64,000 bases of DNA from Staphylococcus piscifermentans (GCF_900186985.1 NZ_LT906447.1:620001-684000); one strand, 5' to 3'. Positions 18,426-28,410 are shown, counted from the stretch's first letter. The notes: generated by a model from the letters alone, not told the origin. Translations and numbers: made by a program.

Positions 18426-19114
18426 GCGAACAACACTCCTATTCCAAAATGAAAGTGTCTGGTCATCCATTGTTGTAATTTCGGTATGTTGGATCGGCAG
18501 GATGAGGTAGACAAAAAATATCAACCTATAAATGAAGATAGTGATTAAGATAATAACTTATCAAATAATCTCTTCACTCTTAGCATTACACAGTAATGTT
18601 AAGAAGTATTTAAGGTGAGTTAAAAATAGGATAAAGTTCGTAAATTTCAGTATATTAGAACTTTTTAGATGTCTGTACAAGACAAACGCTTACAATGCCA
18701 AGGGATATACTCATTTTTCCCAACAAATTAATGCAAATAGTTGGTTTAAACATGATTTGCAAAGTGTTATAGTAGTCAACGGAAAATAAATCGTTGGTAA
18801 TTTAATGGAAAAAGTCTAAAGGGAGTCTTTGAACATTAAAAGGGTTATAACACGTTTATTTTTATCTATTAATAGTATTTTGAAACTATGGCACTTTTGC
18901 GAACTAATTGTGACAACTTTATTGCTAAATAGGCTAAAATTACAAAATAAATTTAACTTAAAAAAGCAATTTTACACGTAATAAAAAGATTGTGAATTTA
19001 TTCGCAAATTGCCAATTAATAATTTTAGAATGCTATTGAAAACGCTTTACTAATGGTTGTATTATGTCGGTGGTAGGAAAATTAAATATATAAAAGGAAA
19101 AGAGGTCATTTGAC
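18426..19114. other. 690-bp A+T-rich gap between the LPEAG gene and pfoR
   Basis: It holds the divergent promoter regions of the surface-protein gene and of pfoR-sda. A cre-like sequence, TGAAAACGCTTTAC, lies at 19037-19050, about 65 bases before the pfoR start, with two mismatches to the consensus at its 3' end. A 50-codon TTG-initiated frame at 18829-18981 has no support. I see nothing else definable. Confidence 0.5.
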
Positions 19115-20154
19115 ATGGATATTATCTTGGGAGCAGGGACTTTAATACTTGTCCTCATTGCAATGTCTTTATTTTTAAAATTTGCTCCTTACGGTAAGAA
19201 AGGTTTGCAAGCGCTTTCGGGTGCTGCTTGTGCGACATTCTTGCTCAAGCATTTTTAAGTTACGCAATTGGTGGGGTATTCCACATTGAATTTTTCCAAA
19301 AGATTGGTGATTTAGCAGGAAGTTTAAGCGGTATTGCTGTAGGTATTCTGACTTGCTTAAACATGGGTGTTTCACCAGTCTTTGCAGTAATTGTAGGACT
19401 TGTATTACATGATTCTAAATTATTGCCAGCTTTCATCGCAGCATATCTTGTTGCTTATGTAATTAAATTTATCGAGAAAAAAGTTCCAGAAGGGTTAGAC
19501 TTGATTGTAGTAATCTTGGTTGCCCCAGCATTAACATTCGGTATTGCAGGACTTATTTCTCCAGCAGTTATGGGTGTCTTAAAACAAATCGGTGGTGCGA
19601 TTACAGCAGTTGGAGACAATAACCCATATGCATTAGCAGTTATTTTAGGATTGATCATTCCAGTGGTAGGTATGACTCCTTTAAGTTCAATGGTTTTAAC
19701 AAGCTTGCTAGGATTAACTGGCGTTCCAATGGCAATCGGTGCATTGACATGTACAGGTGCTTCATTCGCGAACTTCATGTTATTCAGAGGATTGAAAATC
19801 GGTAATCTTGGTAAAGCGTTTGCCGTTGCAATTGAACCCCTTACTCAAATCGATACTATCGCCCAATATCCAATACAGCTTTATGGTGCCAATGCGATTA
19901 TAGGTGTATTCAACGCTATCATCGTTACTGCCGTTGGTTTAGTAATCAACGTAACGGGTATGGCTACACCAATAGCTGGTGCAGTTGTATTATTCGGTTT
20001 CAACAAACCAGTGCCTAGTATTATCGGTATTGTTGCTGTTGCCATTACAAGTATTATACTTGGTTGGATTTTGGCTAAACTTATCAATAAAATCAATTTC
20101 AATAAACTTAGTGAAAAATTACCAGGACGTAAAACATCAACTCAAGCAAACTAA
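19115..20154 (+). pseudogene. pfoR: PfoR-type membrane protein (PTS EIIC-like), frameshifted
   Basis: The ATG at 19115 (behind AAAAGGAAAAGAGG) opens a frame reading MDIILGAGTLILVLIAMSLF and on to GAACATFLL. It then hits TAA at 19256-19258 after 47 codons. The -1 frame continues from about 19244 as AQAFLSYAIGGVF and stays open to 20154. Joined, the two give a ~346-residue, multi-helix protein of the PfoR/PTS-EIIC-like family, usual next to staphylococcal serine dehydratase genes. Loss of a single base near 19241-19245 explains the break. It could be a real null mutation or a sequencing error. The role is inferred as serine uptake or regulation. Confidence 0.8.
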
Positions 20155-20196
20155 TATTTCATTTCTAACAAATAGATAAGGAGATGACTCTACGCT

Positions 20197-20874
20197 ATGG
20201 CAAGAAAAAAGGATTTCCAGAGCGCATTTGATATCATCGGACCTGTAATGATGGGACCTTCTAGTTCACATACAGCAGGCGCAGTAAAAATTGGTAACGC
20301 AGGACGAACAGTACTGCAAGGCGAACCAGAAAACATTGAAATTCATTACTATGAATCTTTCGCAAAAACACATTTAGGTCATGGTACTGACGTAGCTATC
20401 ATTGGTGGATTATTAGGTTATAGTACCTTTGATGAACGTATTAAAAATTCAGTTGAAATTGCTAAAGATGAAGGTATTAAAATCAAATTTATCGAAGAAT
20501 CAGGTAAAAGCTTAGGTGAACACCCTAACTGTGCGCTAATTAAAGCAGATAGCGGCGATCGTCACATCGAAGTGAACGGTATTTCAATTGGTGGCGGAAC
20601 AATTAAAATTAAAAGTATTAACGTAAATGGACAATGTATCTTAATGAACCATGGTTTACCTATCTTAGAAGTAGATGGGCCAACGGATAATGCTACAATT
20701 AATCATTTGATTAATGATTTAATCGAAAACGGTGCAGACATTAACGAAGAAATTAAGACGATTAACCAAGAAGGTTGCTTAATCGCAATGCACCTAAACA
20801 AAGCACTTAGCGAAGATGTGTTAGACAAAATGAGAGAAAAATATAGCGACTTAAACTTTGCATATATTAAATAA
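20197..20874 (+). CDS. sdaAB: L-serine dehydratase, iron-sulfur-dependent, beta subunit
   Basis: A 225-residue beta subunit of the 4Fe-4S serine deaminase that converts L-serine to pyruvate and ammonia. The N-terminal GPVMMGPSSSHTAGAVKIG motif is diagnostic. An ACT-like C-terminal region is shorter than in one-chain enzymes. AAGGAG stands before ATG 20197; the alpha-subunit gene follows after 12 bases. Pyruvate made here feeds the cid, ddh and budA pathways of the window. Confidence 0.94.
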   Translation: MARKKDFQSAFDIIGPVMMGPSSSHTAGAVKIGNAGRTVLQGEPENIEIHYYESFAKTHLGHGTDVAIIGGLLGYSTFDERIKNSVEIAKDEGIKIKFIEESGKSLGEHPNCALIKADSGDRHIEVNGISIGGGTIKIKSINVNGQCILMNHGLPILEVDGPTDNATINHLINDLIENGADINEEIKTINQEGCLIAMHLNKALSEDVLDKMREKYSDLNFAYIK

Positions 20875-20886
20875 AGAGGTGTAATT

Positions 20887-21777
20887 ATGTTTGATACTAT
20901 TCAAGAAATCATTGATTACTCGAATAAACATGACATGAGTTTCGCAGAAATTATGATCCAAGATGAGATGGAACGAAGCGGACAATCAAGAGAAGAAGTT
21001 CGTGAACAAATGAAACAAAACTTAGAAGTAATGCGCGACGCAGTTAAAAAAGGGACAACTGGCGAAGGCGTTAAAAGTGTAACAGGGTATACTGGTCAAG
21101 ATGCAATTAAAATTAAAAACTATAATGAAAACAATCATTCACTTTCAGGTAATGAAATGATGCAAGCGGTTATGGGCGCAGTTGCAACTAACGAAGTGAA
21201 TGCAGCAATGGGTATTATTTGTGCTACTCCTACAGCTGGTTCTTCAGGTACAATTCCTGGTACATTGTTTAAATTAGAAGACACACATGGTCTTACTGAA
21301 GATCAAATGGTCGACTTCTTATTCTCAGCTTCAATTTGCGGCCGTGTTGTTGCAAACAACGCAAGTGTTGCAGGCGCAACAGGTGGTTGCCAAGCTGAAG
21401 TTGGTTCAGCATCAGCGATTGCAGCAGCATCAGCTGTTCAAATTTTCGGAGGCTCACCAGAAGCTTCTGGTCATGCATTAGCAATTTCATTAAGTAACTT
21501 GCTTGGACTTGTATGTGACCCGGTAGCCGGTTTAGTTGAAATCCCATGTGTTATGCGTAATGCAATCGGTTCAGGCAACGCATTGATTTCTGCTGACTTA
21601 GCATTAGCAGGTGTAGAAAGCAGAATTCCAGTTGATGAAGTTATCGAAGCAATGGGCAAAATCGGCCGCAACTTACCAGCAGAATTACGTGAAACTGGTT
21701 TAGGCGGATTAGCAGGTACTCCAACTGGCGAAGCTATTAAACGTAAAATCTTTGGCGATGCTGAAGTTAAATCATAA
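20887..21777 (+). CDS. sdaAA: L-serine dehydratase, iron-sulfur-dependent, alpha subunit
   Basis: A 296-residue catalytic subunit. Cys-containing segments GATGGCQAEVGSA, LVCDPVAGLVEIPC and the GSGNALISADLALAG stretch mark the cluster and active site. The glycine-rich GLGGLAGTPTGE end is normal. Paired with sdaAB in one operon (AGAGGTG before ATG 20887). A terminator follows at 21810-21846. Confidence 0.94.
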   Translation: MFDTIQEIIDYSNKHDMSFAEIMIQDEMERSGQSREEVREQMKQNLEVMRDAVKKGTTGEGVKSVTGYTGQDAIKIKNYNENNHSLSGNEMMQAVMGAVATNEVNAAMGIICATPTAGSSGTIPGTLFKLEDTHGLTEDQMVDFLFSASICGRVVANNASVAGATGGCQAEVGSASAIAAASAVQIFGGSPEASGHALAISLSNLLGLVCDPVAGLVEIPCVMRNAIGSGNALISADLALAGVESRIPVDEVIEAMGKIGRNLPAELRETGLGGLAGTPTGEAIKRKIFGDAEVKS

Positions 21778-21809
21778 AACGATGTATTCAATTTGATACA
21801 AGCTATTCA

Positions 21810-21847
21810 AAGAACTGAGACATTATTTTGTCTTGGTTCTTTTTTTG
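21810..21847 (+). terminator. Terminator after sdaAA
   Basis: AAGAACTGAGACA / TGTCTTGGTTCTT hairpin followed by T7. Confidence 0.85.
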
Positions 21848-21946
21848 TATTCTAGAAAGAATTATCAAATATTTCAAATAATTCGTAAAAATTGATTGAA
21901 AATTGTGACATTAATGGGTAAACTAGTCAAAAGGGGTTGATGAGAT

Positions 21947-22123
21947 ATGATACTTAGATTAGTTTTAATTTTAATTGCTTTTGTTGCAAACACTACACTG
22001 ACTTATTATTTGGTAGATTTTGGGGAAGTTGTACAAAACTTTTTGAAATCAATGTCTATCAGTATGATTCTCGTCTTTATTTTTTACTACGCAAAGTTAA
22101 TGATTGAATTAAAAAGGGAATAA
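21947..22123 (+). CDS. Small membrane protein, 58 residues
   Basis: A short frame starting MILRLVLILIAFVANTT and ending KLMIELKRE. It has two hydrophobic segments (about residues 2-24 and 35-51) separated by VDFGEVVQNFLK, and a charged tail. AAGGGG lies 10 bases before the ATG, and a perfect terminator follows 15 bases after the stop; together they support a real gene. The family is not recognised. Possible roles include a transporter accessory or a toxin-like peptide; nothing in the sequence decides. Confidence 0.6.
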   Translation: MILRLVLILIAFVANTTLTYYLVDFGEVVQNFLKSMSISMILVFIFYYAKLMIELKRE

Positions 22124-22138
22124 TAAAATAACAAATAC

Positions 22139-22175
22139 AAAATGAGATGGCTTGGGGAAGCATCTCATTTTATTT
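22139..22175 (+). terminator. Terminator after the 58-residue membrane protein gene
   Basis: Perfect 11-base stem AAAATGAGATG / CATCTCATTTT, loop of 11, then a T-rich run. Confidence 0.85.
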
Positions 22176-22203
22176 TGCTTAAAAAAAGAAAGGATGATTG
22201 AAT

Positions 22204-22737
22204 ATGTCTACACTAGTGATTATTGCACATCCAGAGATACAGTCTGCCCATGTCAATCAAACGTGGAAAGAAACCTTGCAGTCGCGCTCGGACTTAGTTA
22301 CAGTTCATGATTTATATGAAACTTATCCAAATGGAGAAATCGATATAGAGAAAGAGCAGCAATTATTATCCGCACATGATCATATCGTATTTCAATATCC
22401 AATGTTCTGGATGAATTATCCTCCATTATTGCAAAAATGGTTCGATGAAGTATATACACATGGATTTGCTTTCGATGGCGGCGATGCTTTAAAAGGTAAA
22501 CATTTTGCTTTAGCTATTTCATGCGGTCAGCCAGAAGACCACTATCAACATTCTGGTCCGATTGGTTATTCAATTGATGAAGTGGTGATACCGTTGAAAG
22601 CAGTTATTAATTTAGTAGGCGGCCATTATTATGGAATACACGCTATCTATAATACTGATGATATCGAAAACTTCGCTGCTATTGCTGAAAATGCAGACGC
22701 ATATATTAGATTTGTCGAGAAATTTGCTGAGCAATAA
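22204..22737 (+). CDS. NAD(P)H oxidoreductase, flavodoxin-fold (KefF/YwrO/MdaB-like)
   Basis: 177 residues of the FMN/FAD-dependent quinone reductase type. VIIAHPEIQSAHVNQ is the flavin phosphate loop. The QYPMFWMNYPPLLQKWFDEV and TYG-equivalent ISCGQPEDHYQ segments are typical of the family. It reduces quinones or electrophiles by two electrons. ATG 22204 is chosen about 10 bases behind AAAGG rather than the upstream TTG. Confidence 0.88.
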   Translation: MSTLVIIAHPEIQSAHVNQTWKETLQSRSDLVTVHDLYETYPNGEIDIEKEQQLLSAHDHIVFQYPMFWMNYPPLLQKWFDEVYTHGFAFDGGDALKGKHFALAISCGQPEDHYQHSGPIGYSIDEVVIPLKAVINLVGGHYYGIHAIYNTDDIENFAAIAENADAYIRFVEKFAEQ

Positions 22738-22808
22738 GCGAACACATCTCTTTCAACTCAGAGAGGTGTATTCTATACTATGAATATCACTAATTAAGGA
22801 GAGTTTTC

Positions 22809-23480
22809 ATGGATAACAAAGAGATGCGTCAAATTATTATCGATGCTTTTAATTTCAGACACGCAACAAAGCAATTTAACCCTGATAAAAAGGTGAGCGA
22901 TGCTGATTTCCAAACAATTTTAGAAGCGGGTCGTTTATCACCAAGTTCTATCGGCTCTGAGCCATGGCGTTTTGTCGTTGTACAAAATGAAGAGATGCGT
23001 GAAAAATTAAGAGAAGTTGCACCAGGTGCAATCGGCAAATTAGAAACAGCAAGTCATTTCGTGATTCTTCTTGCACGTAGAAATGTTAAAGCCGACTCTG
23101 AATATTTCAGACATATGTTGACTGATATTCAGAAAGTACCAGATGAAAAGCTTGAAGATATGGTCAAAGGCTTTACTTCTTTCCAAAATGACAACTTGAA
23201 TCTTTACGAAAGCGAGCGTTCATTATGGGATTGGGCCAGCAAGCAAACGTACATTGCTTTAGGTAATATGATGACTGCAGCAGCATTATTAGGTGTAGAT
23301 TCATGTCCAATGGAAGGGTTTAAAATGAAAGAATTGACAAAATTCCTTGAAGATGAAGGTGTCATGAACTCAGAATACTTCTTACCTTCTGTAATGGTCG
23401 CATTCGGTTATCGTAAAGAAGACCCTAAACGTGGTAAAACACGTCAATCACAAGATGAAGTTGTGGAATGGGTAATGTAA
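22809..23480 (+). CDS. Nitroreductase-family NAD(P)H flavoprotein
   Basis: A 223-residue FMN-binding nitroreductase (NfsB-like). The FRHATKQFNPDKKVSD start, the RLSPSSIGSEPWRFVVVQ stretch and the late GYRKEDPKRGKTRQ loop are characteristic. Typical members reduce nitroaromatics and quinones; physiological substrate unknown. AAGGAG precedes ATG 22809. It lies 71 bases behind another flavin reductase gene, possibly co-transcribed. Confidence 0.9.
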   Translation: MDNKEMRQIIIDAFNFRHATKQFNPDKKVSDADFQTILEAGRLSPSSIGSEPWRFVVVQNEEMREKLREVAPGAIGKLETASHFVILLARRNVKADSEYFRHMLTDIQKVPDEKLEDMVKGFTSFQNDNLNLYESERSLWDWASKQTYIALGNMMTAAALLGVDSCPMEGFKMKELTKFLEDEGVMNSEYFLPSVMVAFGYRKEDPKRGKTRQSQDEVVEWVM

Positions 23481-23529
23481 GTCGTATCACATAGTTTGTC
23501 TGAGACTTTTTGAGAGGTACTCTTTTGAT

Positions 23530-23558
23530 TCCTGACCTTTCAAGAGGTCTCTTTTTTA
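23530..23558 (+). terminator. Weak terminator after the nitroreductase gene
   Basis: GACCT / AGGTC hairpin with a 6-base loop followed by CTCTTTTTT. The stem is short. Confidence 0.45.
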
Positions 23559-23689
23559 TAGAAAAATTATCTGAATTTTGTGTCTGCTCTTATAGTTTGA
23601 ATGTTATAATTAAGGTTATAAGCCTTTTTTCTGAAGAGATAGATAGTGGGTTGCAAGTAAGAGGTATACATAGTAAGGGAGAGGTTATG

Positions 23690-24685
23690 ATGGTTAAAAT
23701 TAAAATGTATGATGTAGAAACGTATGAGGAACAATTTATTAAGGATTGGGTGCAGGCACATGATGTGGAAGTGGATTATGAGCATGGCCCATTAACGAAA
23801 GAGAATGTTGAAGACGTGAAGGGTTATGATGGCATTTCTTTAAGTCATAATGGCCCGTTCGACTCTGATTTGTTTGAAATATTAGCGTCTTATGGCATTA
23901 AACAGATTGCTCAACGCAGTGCAGGCTTTGATATGTATGATTTGGAAAAAGCGAAGGCAAATGGCATCTTGATTACGACGGTACCTAGTTATTCTCCAAG
24001 TTCGATTGCTGAATATGCTGTGATGGGTGCATTGTATTTTGTCAGACAAGTTCCGTTAGCGCAACAACGTGTGCAAGCACATGATTTCAGATGGAAAGGC
24101 GATATTATGTCACGCACAGTCAAAGATTTGACGGTGGCAGTTATCGGCGTGGGTCGTATCGGTAGTATCTCAGCACGTTTATTCCATAGTTTCGGATGCC
24201 GTGTAGTGGGTTATGATTTGGTGCGCCGTCCTGAAATGGAAGATATTGTGGATTATAAAGAGAGTATGCTGGATGCAATTACGCAAGCGGATATTGTGAC
24301 GTTACATATTCCGGGCAATAAAGAGACATATCATTTATTTGATGATGAAGTCTTCCGTCATTTCAAAGCGCAAACGATTTTCGTTAATGCGGCACGTGGT
24401 ATGGTCGTGGACACTCAAGCTTTCTTAAAAGCTTTAGATAGTGAGAAAATTGCGGGCGCGGTGATTGATACGTATGAAAATGAAGCGGAATATTATAGAA
24501 GAGATTATTCTGGTAAAGTAATTCAAGATGAAGTGTTGTTGCATCTGATTGAGCGAGATGATGTATTAGTGTCGCCACATATTGCATTCTTTACAGGTGA
24601 AGCGGTTAAAAATTTAACAGAGGGCGGTTTAAATAGTACGCTGGAAGTCTTAAATACGGGCGATTCTGAATTCCGTATTAATTAA
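23690..24685 (+). CDS. ddh: D-lactate dehydrogenase
   Basis: A 331-residue D-2-hydroxyacid dehydrogenase that interconverts pyruvate and D-lactate with NADH. The Rossmann motif VIGVGRIGS lies mid-protein. The active-site arginine in NAARGMVVDT, the Glu in YENEAEYY and the His in SPHIAFFT complete the catalytic set. The GGGAGAGG site favours ATG 23690 (5-base spacing) over the ATG three bases earlier. An in-frame extension back to 23510 has no ribosome-binding site and covers a terminator, so I exclude it. The usual product is cell-wall-independent fermentation lactate. Confidence 0.9.
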   Translation: MVKIKMYDVETYEEQFIKDWVQAHDVEVDYEHGPLTKENVEDVKGYDGISLSHNGPFDSDLFEILASYGIKQIAQRSAGFDMYDLEKAKANGILITTVPSYSPSSIAEYAVMGALYFVRQVPLAQQRVQAHDFRWKGDIMSRTVKDLTVAVIGVGRIGSISARLFHSFGCRVVGYDLVRRPEMEDIVDYKESMLDAITQADIVTLHIPGNKETYHLFDDEVFRHFKAQTIFVNAARGMVVDTQAFLKALDSEKIAGAVIDTYENEAEYYRRDYSGKVIQDEVLLHLIERDDVLVSPHIAFFTGEAVKNLTEGGLNSTLEVLNTGDSEFRIN

Positions 24686-24739
24686 ATAAGATAGTTTATA
24701 CGTTACACCAATATGAGATAAAAAGGGGGGACGTGCTAC

Positions 24740-26533
24740 GTGAAAGTATTTATCAATCTAAAGTGGTTTTTTAAACAGGAAAAGGCTAGGTATTTATTAG
24801 GATTATTAGTCTTATTAGGCATCGCACTTGTACAATTGGTACCGCCTCAAATTATTGGTAAGACCATCGATTTGATTGGCACTAAGAAATTGACAGGCCA
24901 TGATTTGCTGATTTATATGCTGTTATTAAGTGGTGCTGCGATTATGACTTATGTCTTAAGATATACATGGCGTGTGTTGATTTTCGGTACGAGTAATAAA
25001 TTGGGCAAAATTCTGCGTAATCGTTTATATGAGAAATATACTTCGATGAGTCCTTCATTTTTCCAGCAGAGACGTACAGGAGATTTGATGGCACATGCTA
25101 CTAATGATATTAATGCCGTGCAAGGTGCAGCAGGGCCAGGTATATTGATGATCAGTGATTCATTGATTACTGGAACATCGATCCTGATCACGATGGCGAT
25201 TACGGTCAATTGGAAGCTGACTTTGATTATCATGCTGCCGATGCCGATTTTAGTTATCTTAACGAGTTACTATGGACGTTTAATGAGTAAAGGATTCAAG
25301 AAAGCGCAAGCGGCATTTAGTCGTTTAAATGATAAGACGCAAGAAAGTATTGCCGGCATTAAAGTAACGAAAACGATGGGTTATGAAAAGAGTGACCAGA
25401 AAGATTTCAAACATATCAGTGATGATGTAGTGCAGAAGAATTTGAAGGTCGCGCAAATTGATGCGTTATTTGATCCGACCATTATGCTGGTGATTGGTAC
25501 AAGTTATTTCTTAGCGGTTGTCTGCGGTTCATTTATGATCTTCCATGACACAATTTCGCTTGGACAGCTGATTACTGCAACGACTTATTTAGGTATGCTG
25601 GTATGGCCATTGCTCGCACTCGGCTTTTTCTTCAACATTATTCAACGCGGCAACGCCTCTTACGAACGTATTGACGATATTGTGAATACGCAAAATGAAA
25701 TTGATACCTCCTATACAGTGGAAGGTTATCCTTCTGGAGATATTACTTTCAATATTGAAAGCTTCAGTTTCCCAGATGCAGAACACCCTGCGCTGAAAGA
25801 TGTTCATTTTACCATCAAAGAAGGCAGTACGGTGGGCATTGTCGGCAGAACAAGTTCAGGTAAGAGTACGTTGTTGCGTTTGTTGGTTCGTGAATTTGAT
25901 ACGAAGCGTCCGGAAGACATTACTTATGGCGGTATTCCGCTTCGCGATTATGAAATTCGTCATTTGCGTGCAATGTTCGGTTATGTCCCGCAAGATAATT
26001 TCTTATTCTCTACCACTATTAAGGAGAATATTGCCTTTGCGGACCCTGCGATGGAAGAAGAGAACGTTGCAAGCGCTGCTCAATTAAGTTATATTCATCA
26101 TGATATTTTAGACTTCCCGAAAGGGTATGACACGATTGTCGGCGAGCGTGGCGTTTCTTTATCCGGCGGTCAAAAACAACGTGTTTCTATTGCGCGTGCG
26201 GTCATACAGAACCCGCCCGTCCTAATATTTGATGATTCTTTATCTGCAGTCGATGCGGATACCGAGGAACATATTCTAGACAACATGCAGAATGAACGTC
26301 AAGGCAAGACGAATATTATAACTGCCCATCGTATGAGTGCAGTGAGTCATGCTGATTTGATTATCGTGATGGATGAAGGTACTGTTGCTGAAAAAGGAAC
26401 ACATGAAGAACTGCTGCACAATCAAGGCTGGTATGCCCAAACTTACCAATCGCAACAATTACGTGACGAACTGACACGCAACCTCGATGATATCACGCAA
26501 GAGGAAGGGGATGACTCTCATGCCGAGACATAA
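24740..26533 (+). CDS. ABC exporter half-transporter, YheI/BmrC-like
   Basis: A 597-residue membrane-ATPase fusion. Six helices in the first ~310 residues are followed by a nucleotide-binding domain with Walker A GRTSSGKST, signature LSGGQKQRVS and Walker B FDDSLSAVD. In Walker B the catalytic Glu after Asp is replaced by Asp (FDDS), a feature of the degenerate site in heterodimeric exporters such as BmrCD/TM287-288. GTG 24740 stands 9 bases behind GGGGGG. The partner gene overlaps its end by 14 bases. Confidence 0.92.
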   Translation: MKVFINLKWFFKQEKARYLLGLLVLLGIALVQLVPPQIIGKTIDLIGTKKLTGHDLLIYMLLLSGAAIMTYVLRYTWRVLIFGTSNKLGKILRNRLYEKYTSMSPSFFQQRRTGDLMAHATNDINAVQGAAGPGILMISDSLITGTSILITMAITVNWKLTLIIMLPMPILVILTSYYGRLMSKGFKKAQAAFSRLNDKTQESIAGIKVTKTMGYEKSDQKDFKHISDDVVQKNLKVAQIDALFDPTIMLVIGTSYFLAVVCGSFMIFHDTISLGQLITATTYLGMLVWPLLALGFFFNIIQRGNASYERIDDIVNTQNEIDTSYTVEGYPSGDITFNIESFSFPDAEHPALKDVHFTIKEGSTVGIVGRTSSGKSTLLRLLVREFDTKRPEDITYGGIPLRDYEIRHLRAMFGYVPQDNFLFSTTIKENIAFADPAMEEENVASAAQLSYIHHDILDFPKGYDTIVGERGVSLSGGQKQRVSIARAVIQNPPVLIFDDSLSAVDADTEEHILDNMQNERQGKTNIITAHRMSAVSHADLIIVMDEGTVAEKGTHEELLHNQGWYAQTYQSQQLRDELTRNLDDITQEEGDDSHAET

Positions 26534-28307
26534 TAAAGCGCATTACGATTACCAATTAAGCGCTCGAGATCAATGGCGCGTCTTAATGCGCTTAATCCGT
26601 TATACCTTCCCATTCAAATGGATGATTGCGGCAGCTTTCGGCATGCTGGCGATTTCTACAGCAGCGAGTGTAGCCACGCCTTATATCGTGAAAGTATTCA
26701 TCGACGATTATTTGACACCGAGACACTTTCCGCAACACGAAATTATTTGGCTCGTAGTCATCTTTATCGCAATTGAACTTGTAGGAGCCATTACGACCTA
26801 TATTAATATCTACATGTTCCAAAACTTTGCCTTTAAGATCATTCAACAACTCAGAATTGATGCTTTCGATAAAATCGGCAACCTCGGTATGAAATACTTC
26901 GACGAGGTACCGAGCGGCAGTATCGTTTCGCGTCTGACTAATGACACCGAAGCCATTGTCGACATGTTTACAGGCGTATTTGCCTCATTCTTGATGGCCC
27001 TTTTTACCGTGATTTCCAGTTTCATCATGATGTTCATTTTAGATGTCAGACTGGCCCTCATGGCGCTGTTATTTATGCCGATTATCATCTTAGTACTCGC
27101 ACTCTACCGTAAATACGCTTCCCTCTTTTTTGCGGAAGCGAGAGAACGGCTTTCTAGCTTGAATGCGAAACTGGCCGAATCTATCGAAGGCATTCGGATG
27201 ATTCAAGTCTTTAATCAGGAAAAAAGACTGCAGGAAGAGCTTGCAGAAATTAATGAGGAGTACTACCAATATAATCTGAAGACCATTCGCTTGGACGGAT
27301 TATTATTACGACCTGCCATTGGAATGTTAAGTATCTTTGCGACAGTGATGATTCTGAGTTATTTCGGCTTATTAAGCTTTTCATCAACAGTAACTGCAGG
27401 GGTAGTTTATGCCTTTGTGCAATATATGCAGCGTTTCTTCGAACCAATCAACCAGGTCAGCCAGAATTTAAATATCTTCCAGCAAGCCTTAGTTGCAGCG
27501 AACCGTGTATTTGCACTGCTGGATAATGATACCTTAGAGCCGAAACAAGAAGCGGTGGCAGACCATCTCATTACAAACGGTAAAATAGAATTTAAAGATG
27601 TCACTTTCAGTTATGACGGTGAACATGACGTATTGAAACATATTACGTTCACTGCTAATCCAGGAGAAACAGTAGCCTTAGTCGGTCATACCGGCTCAGG
27701 GAAAAGTACGATTATCAACTTGTTTATGCGTTTCTATGAATTTCAGCATGGAGAAATCTGTGTGGATGGTCATTCTATCAAGACGATTCCAAAAGAAGAT
27801 TTGAAACGTAAAGTTGGTTTAGTATTGCAAGATCCCTTTATTTTCTATGGAACGATATTCACGAATATCAAACTGTATCACCCGACGATGACCTTTGAAC
27901 AAGTGAAAGATGCGGCTGAATTTGTTCATGCCGACCGTTTTATCAACCAACTGCCTGATCAATATAACCACAAAGTTGTGGAAAAAGGGAGTGCCTTTTC
28001 GAGTGGGGAACGCCAATTGATCGCCTTTGCCAGAACAATGGCCATCGACCCTAAAATCTTGATACTCGATGAAGCGACTGCTTATATTGATTCAGAAACA
28101 GAAGAACAAATTCAAGATTCTCTCAAAGTCATGCGTAAAGGGCGTACAACTTTAGCCATTGCTCATCGACTTTCAACGATTCAAGATGCCGATCAGATTT
28201 TAGTATTGAATAAAGGTGAAATAGTCGAACGCGGTACGCATGAAACACTATTGAAACAAAAAGGCATTTACTATAATATGTTCCTGTTGCAAAACGGGCA
28301 ACATTAA
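26520..28307 (+). CDS. ABC exporter half-transporter, YheH/BmrD-like
   Basis: A 595-residue membrane-ATPase fusion and partner of the preceding gene. Walker A GHTGSGKST and Walker B ILILDEATAYID (complete catalytic Glu) are present. The signature motif is FSSGERQLIAFA instead of LSGGQ. The consensus/degenerate split across the two chains fits a heterodimeric multidrug exporter. ATG 26520 lies 9 bases behind AAGGGG, inside the upstream gene's end. The gene uses more C- and G-ending codons than most neighbours. Confidence 0.92.
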   Translation: MPRHNKAHYDYQLSARDQWRVLMRLIRYTFPFKWMIAAAFGMLAISTAASVATPYIVKVFIDDYLTPRHFPQHEIIWLVVIFIAIELVGAITTYINIYMFQNFAFKIIQQLRIDAFDKIGNLGMKYFDEVPSGSIVSRLTNDTEAIVDMFTGVFASFLMALFTVISSFIMMFILDVRLALMALLFMPIIILVLALYRKYASLFFAEARERLSSLNAKLAESIEGIRMIQVFNQEKRLQEELAEINEEYYQYNLKTIRLDGLLLRPAIGMLSIFATVMILSYFGLLSFSSTVTAGVVYAFVQYMQRFFEPINQVSQNLNIFQQALVAANRVFALLDNDTLEPKQEAVADHLITNGKIEFKDVTFSYDGEHDVLKHITFTANPGETVALVGHTGSGKSTIINLFMRFYEFQHGEICVDGHSIKTIPKEDLKRKVGLVLQDPFIFYGTIFTNIKLYHPTMTFEQVKDAAEFVHADRFINQLPDQYNHKVVEKGSAFSSGERQLIAFARTMAIDPKILILDEATAYIDSETEEQIQDSLKVMRKGRTTLAIAHRLSTIQDADQILVLNKGEIVERGTHETLLKQKGIYYNMFLLQNGQH

Positions 28308-28312
28308 GAGGA

Positions 28313-28352
28313 AGGGGAAGCGGGATAGAAATAATTTTTGTTCCGTTTCCAC
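28313..28352 (+). repeat. Fragment of the dispersed repeat, copy E
   Basis: GGGGAAGCGGGATAGAAATAATTTTTG matches the first ~27 bases of the repeat at 48924 with few changes, and then a GTTCCG block follows. The rest of the unit is missing. Confidence 0.5.
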
Positions 28353-28410
28353 TTTCAACATCTACCTCAATTTTATAAAAACATAACACCTTCAGAGGCT
28401 GACACAACAA

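Noticed and set aside
18829-18981. 50-codon TTG-started frame in the gap before pfoR
   Set aside because: Lys/Leu/Asn composition of random A+T-rich DNA, poor spacing to AGGGAG, and no terminator.
23510-23689. In-frame N-terminal extension of ddh
   Set aside because: It overlaps the terminator of the previous gene and lacks a ribosome-binding site, whereas GGGAGAGG marks the start at 23690.
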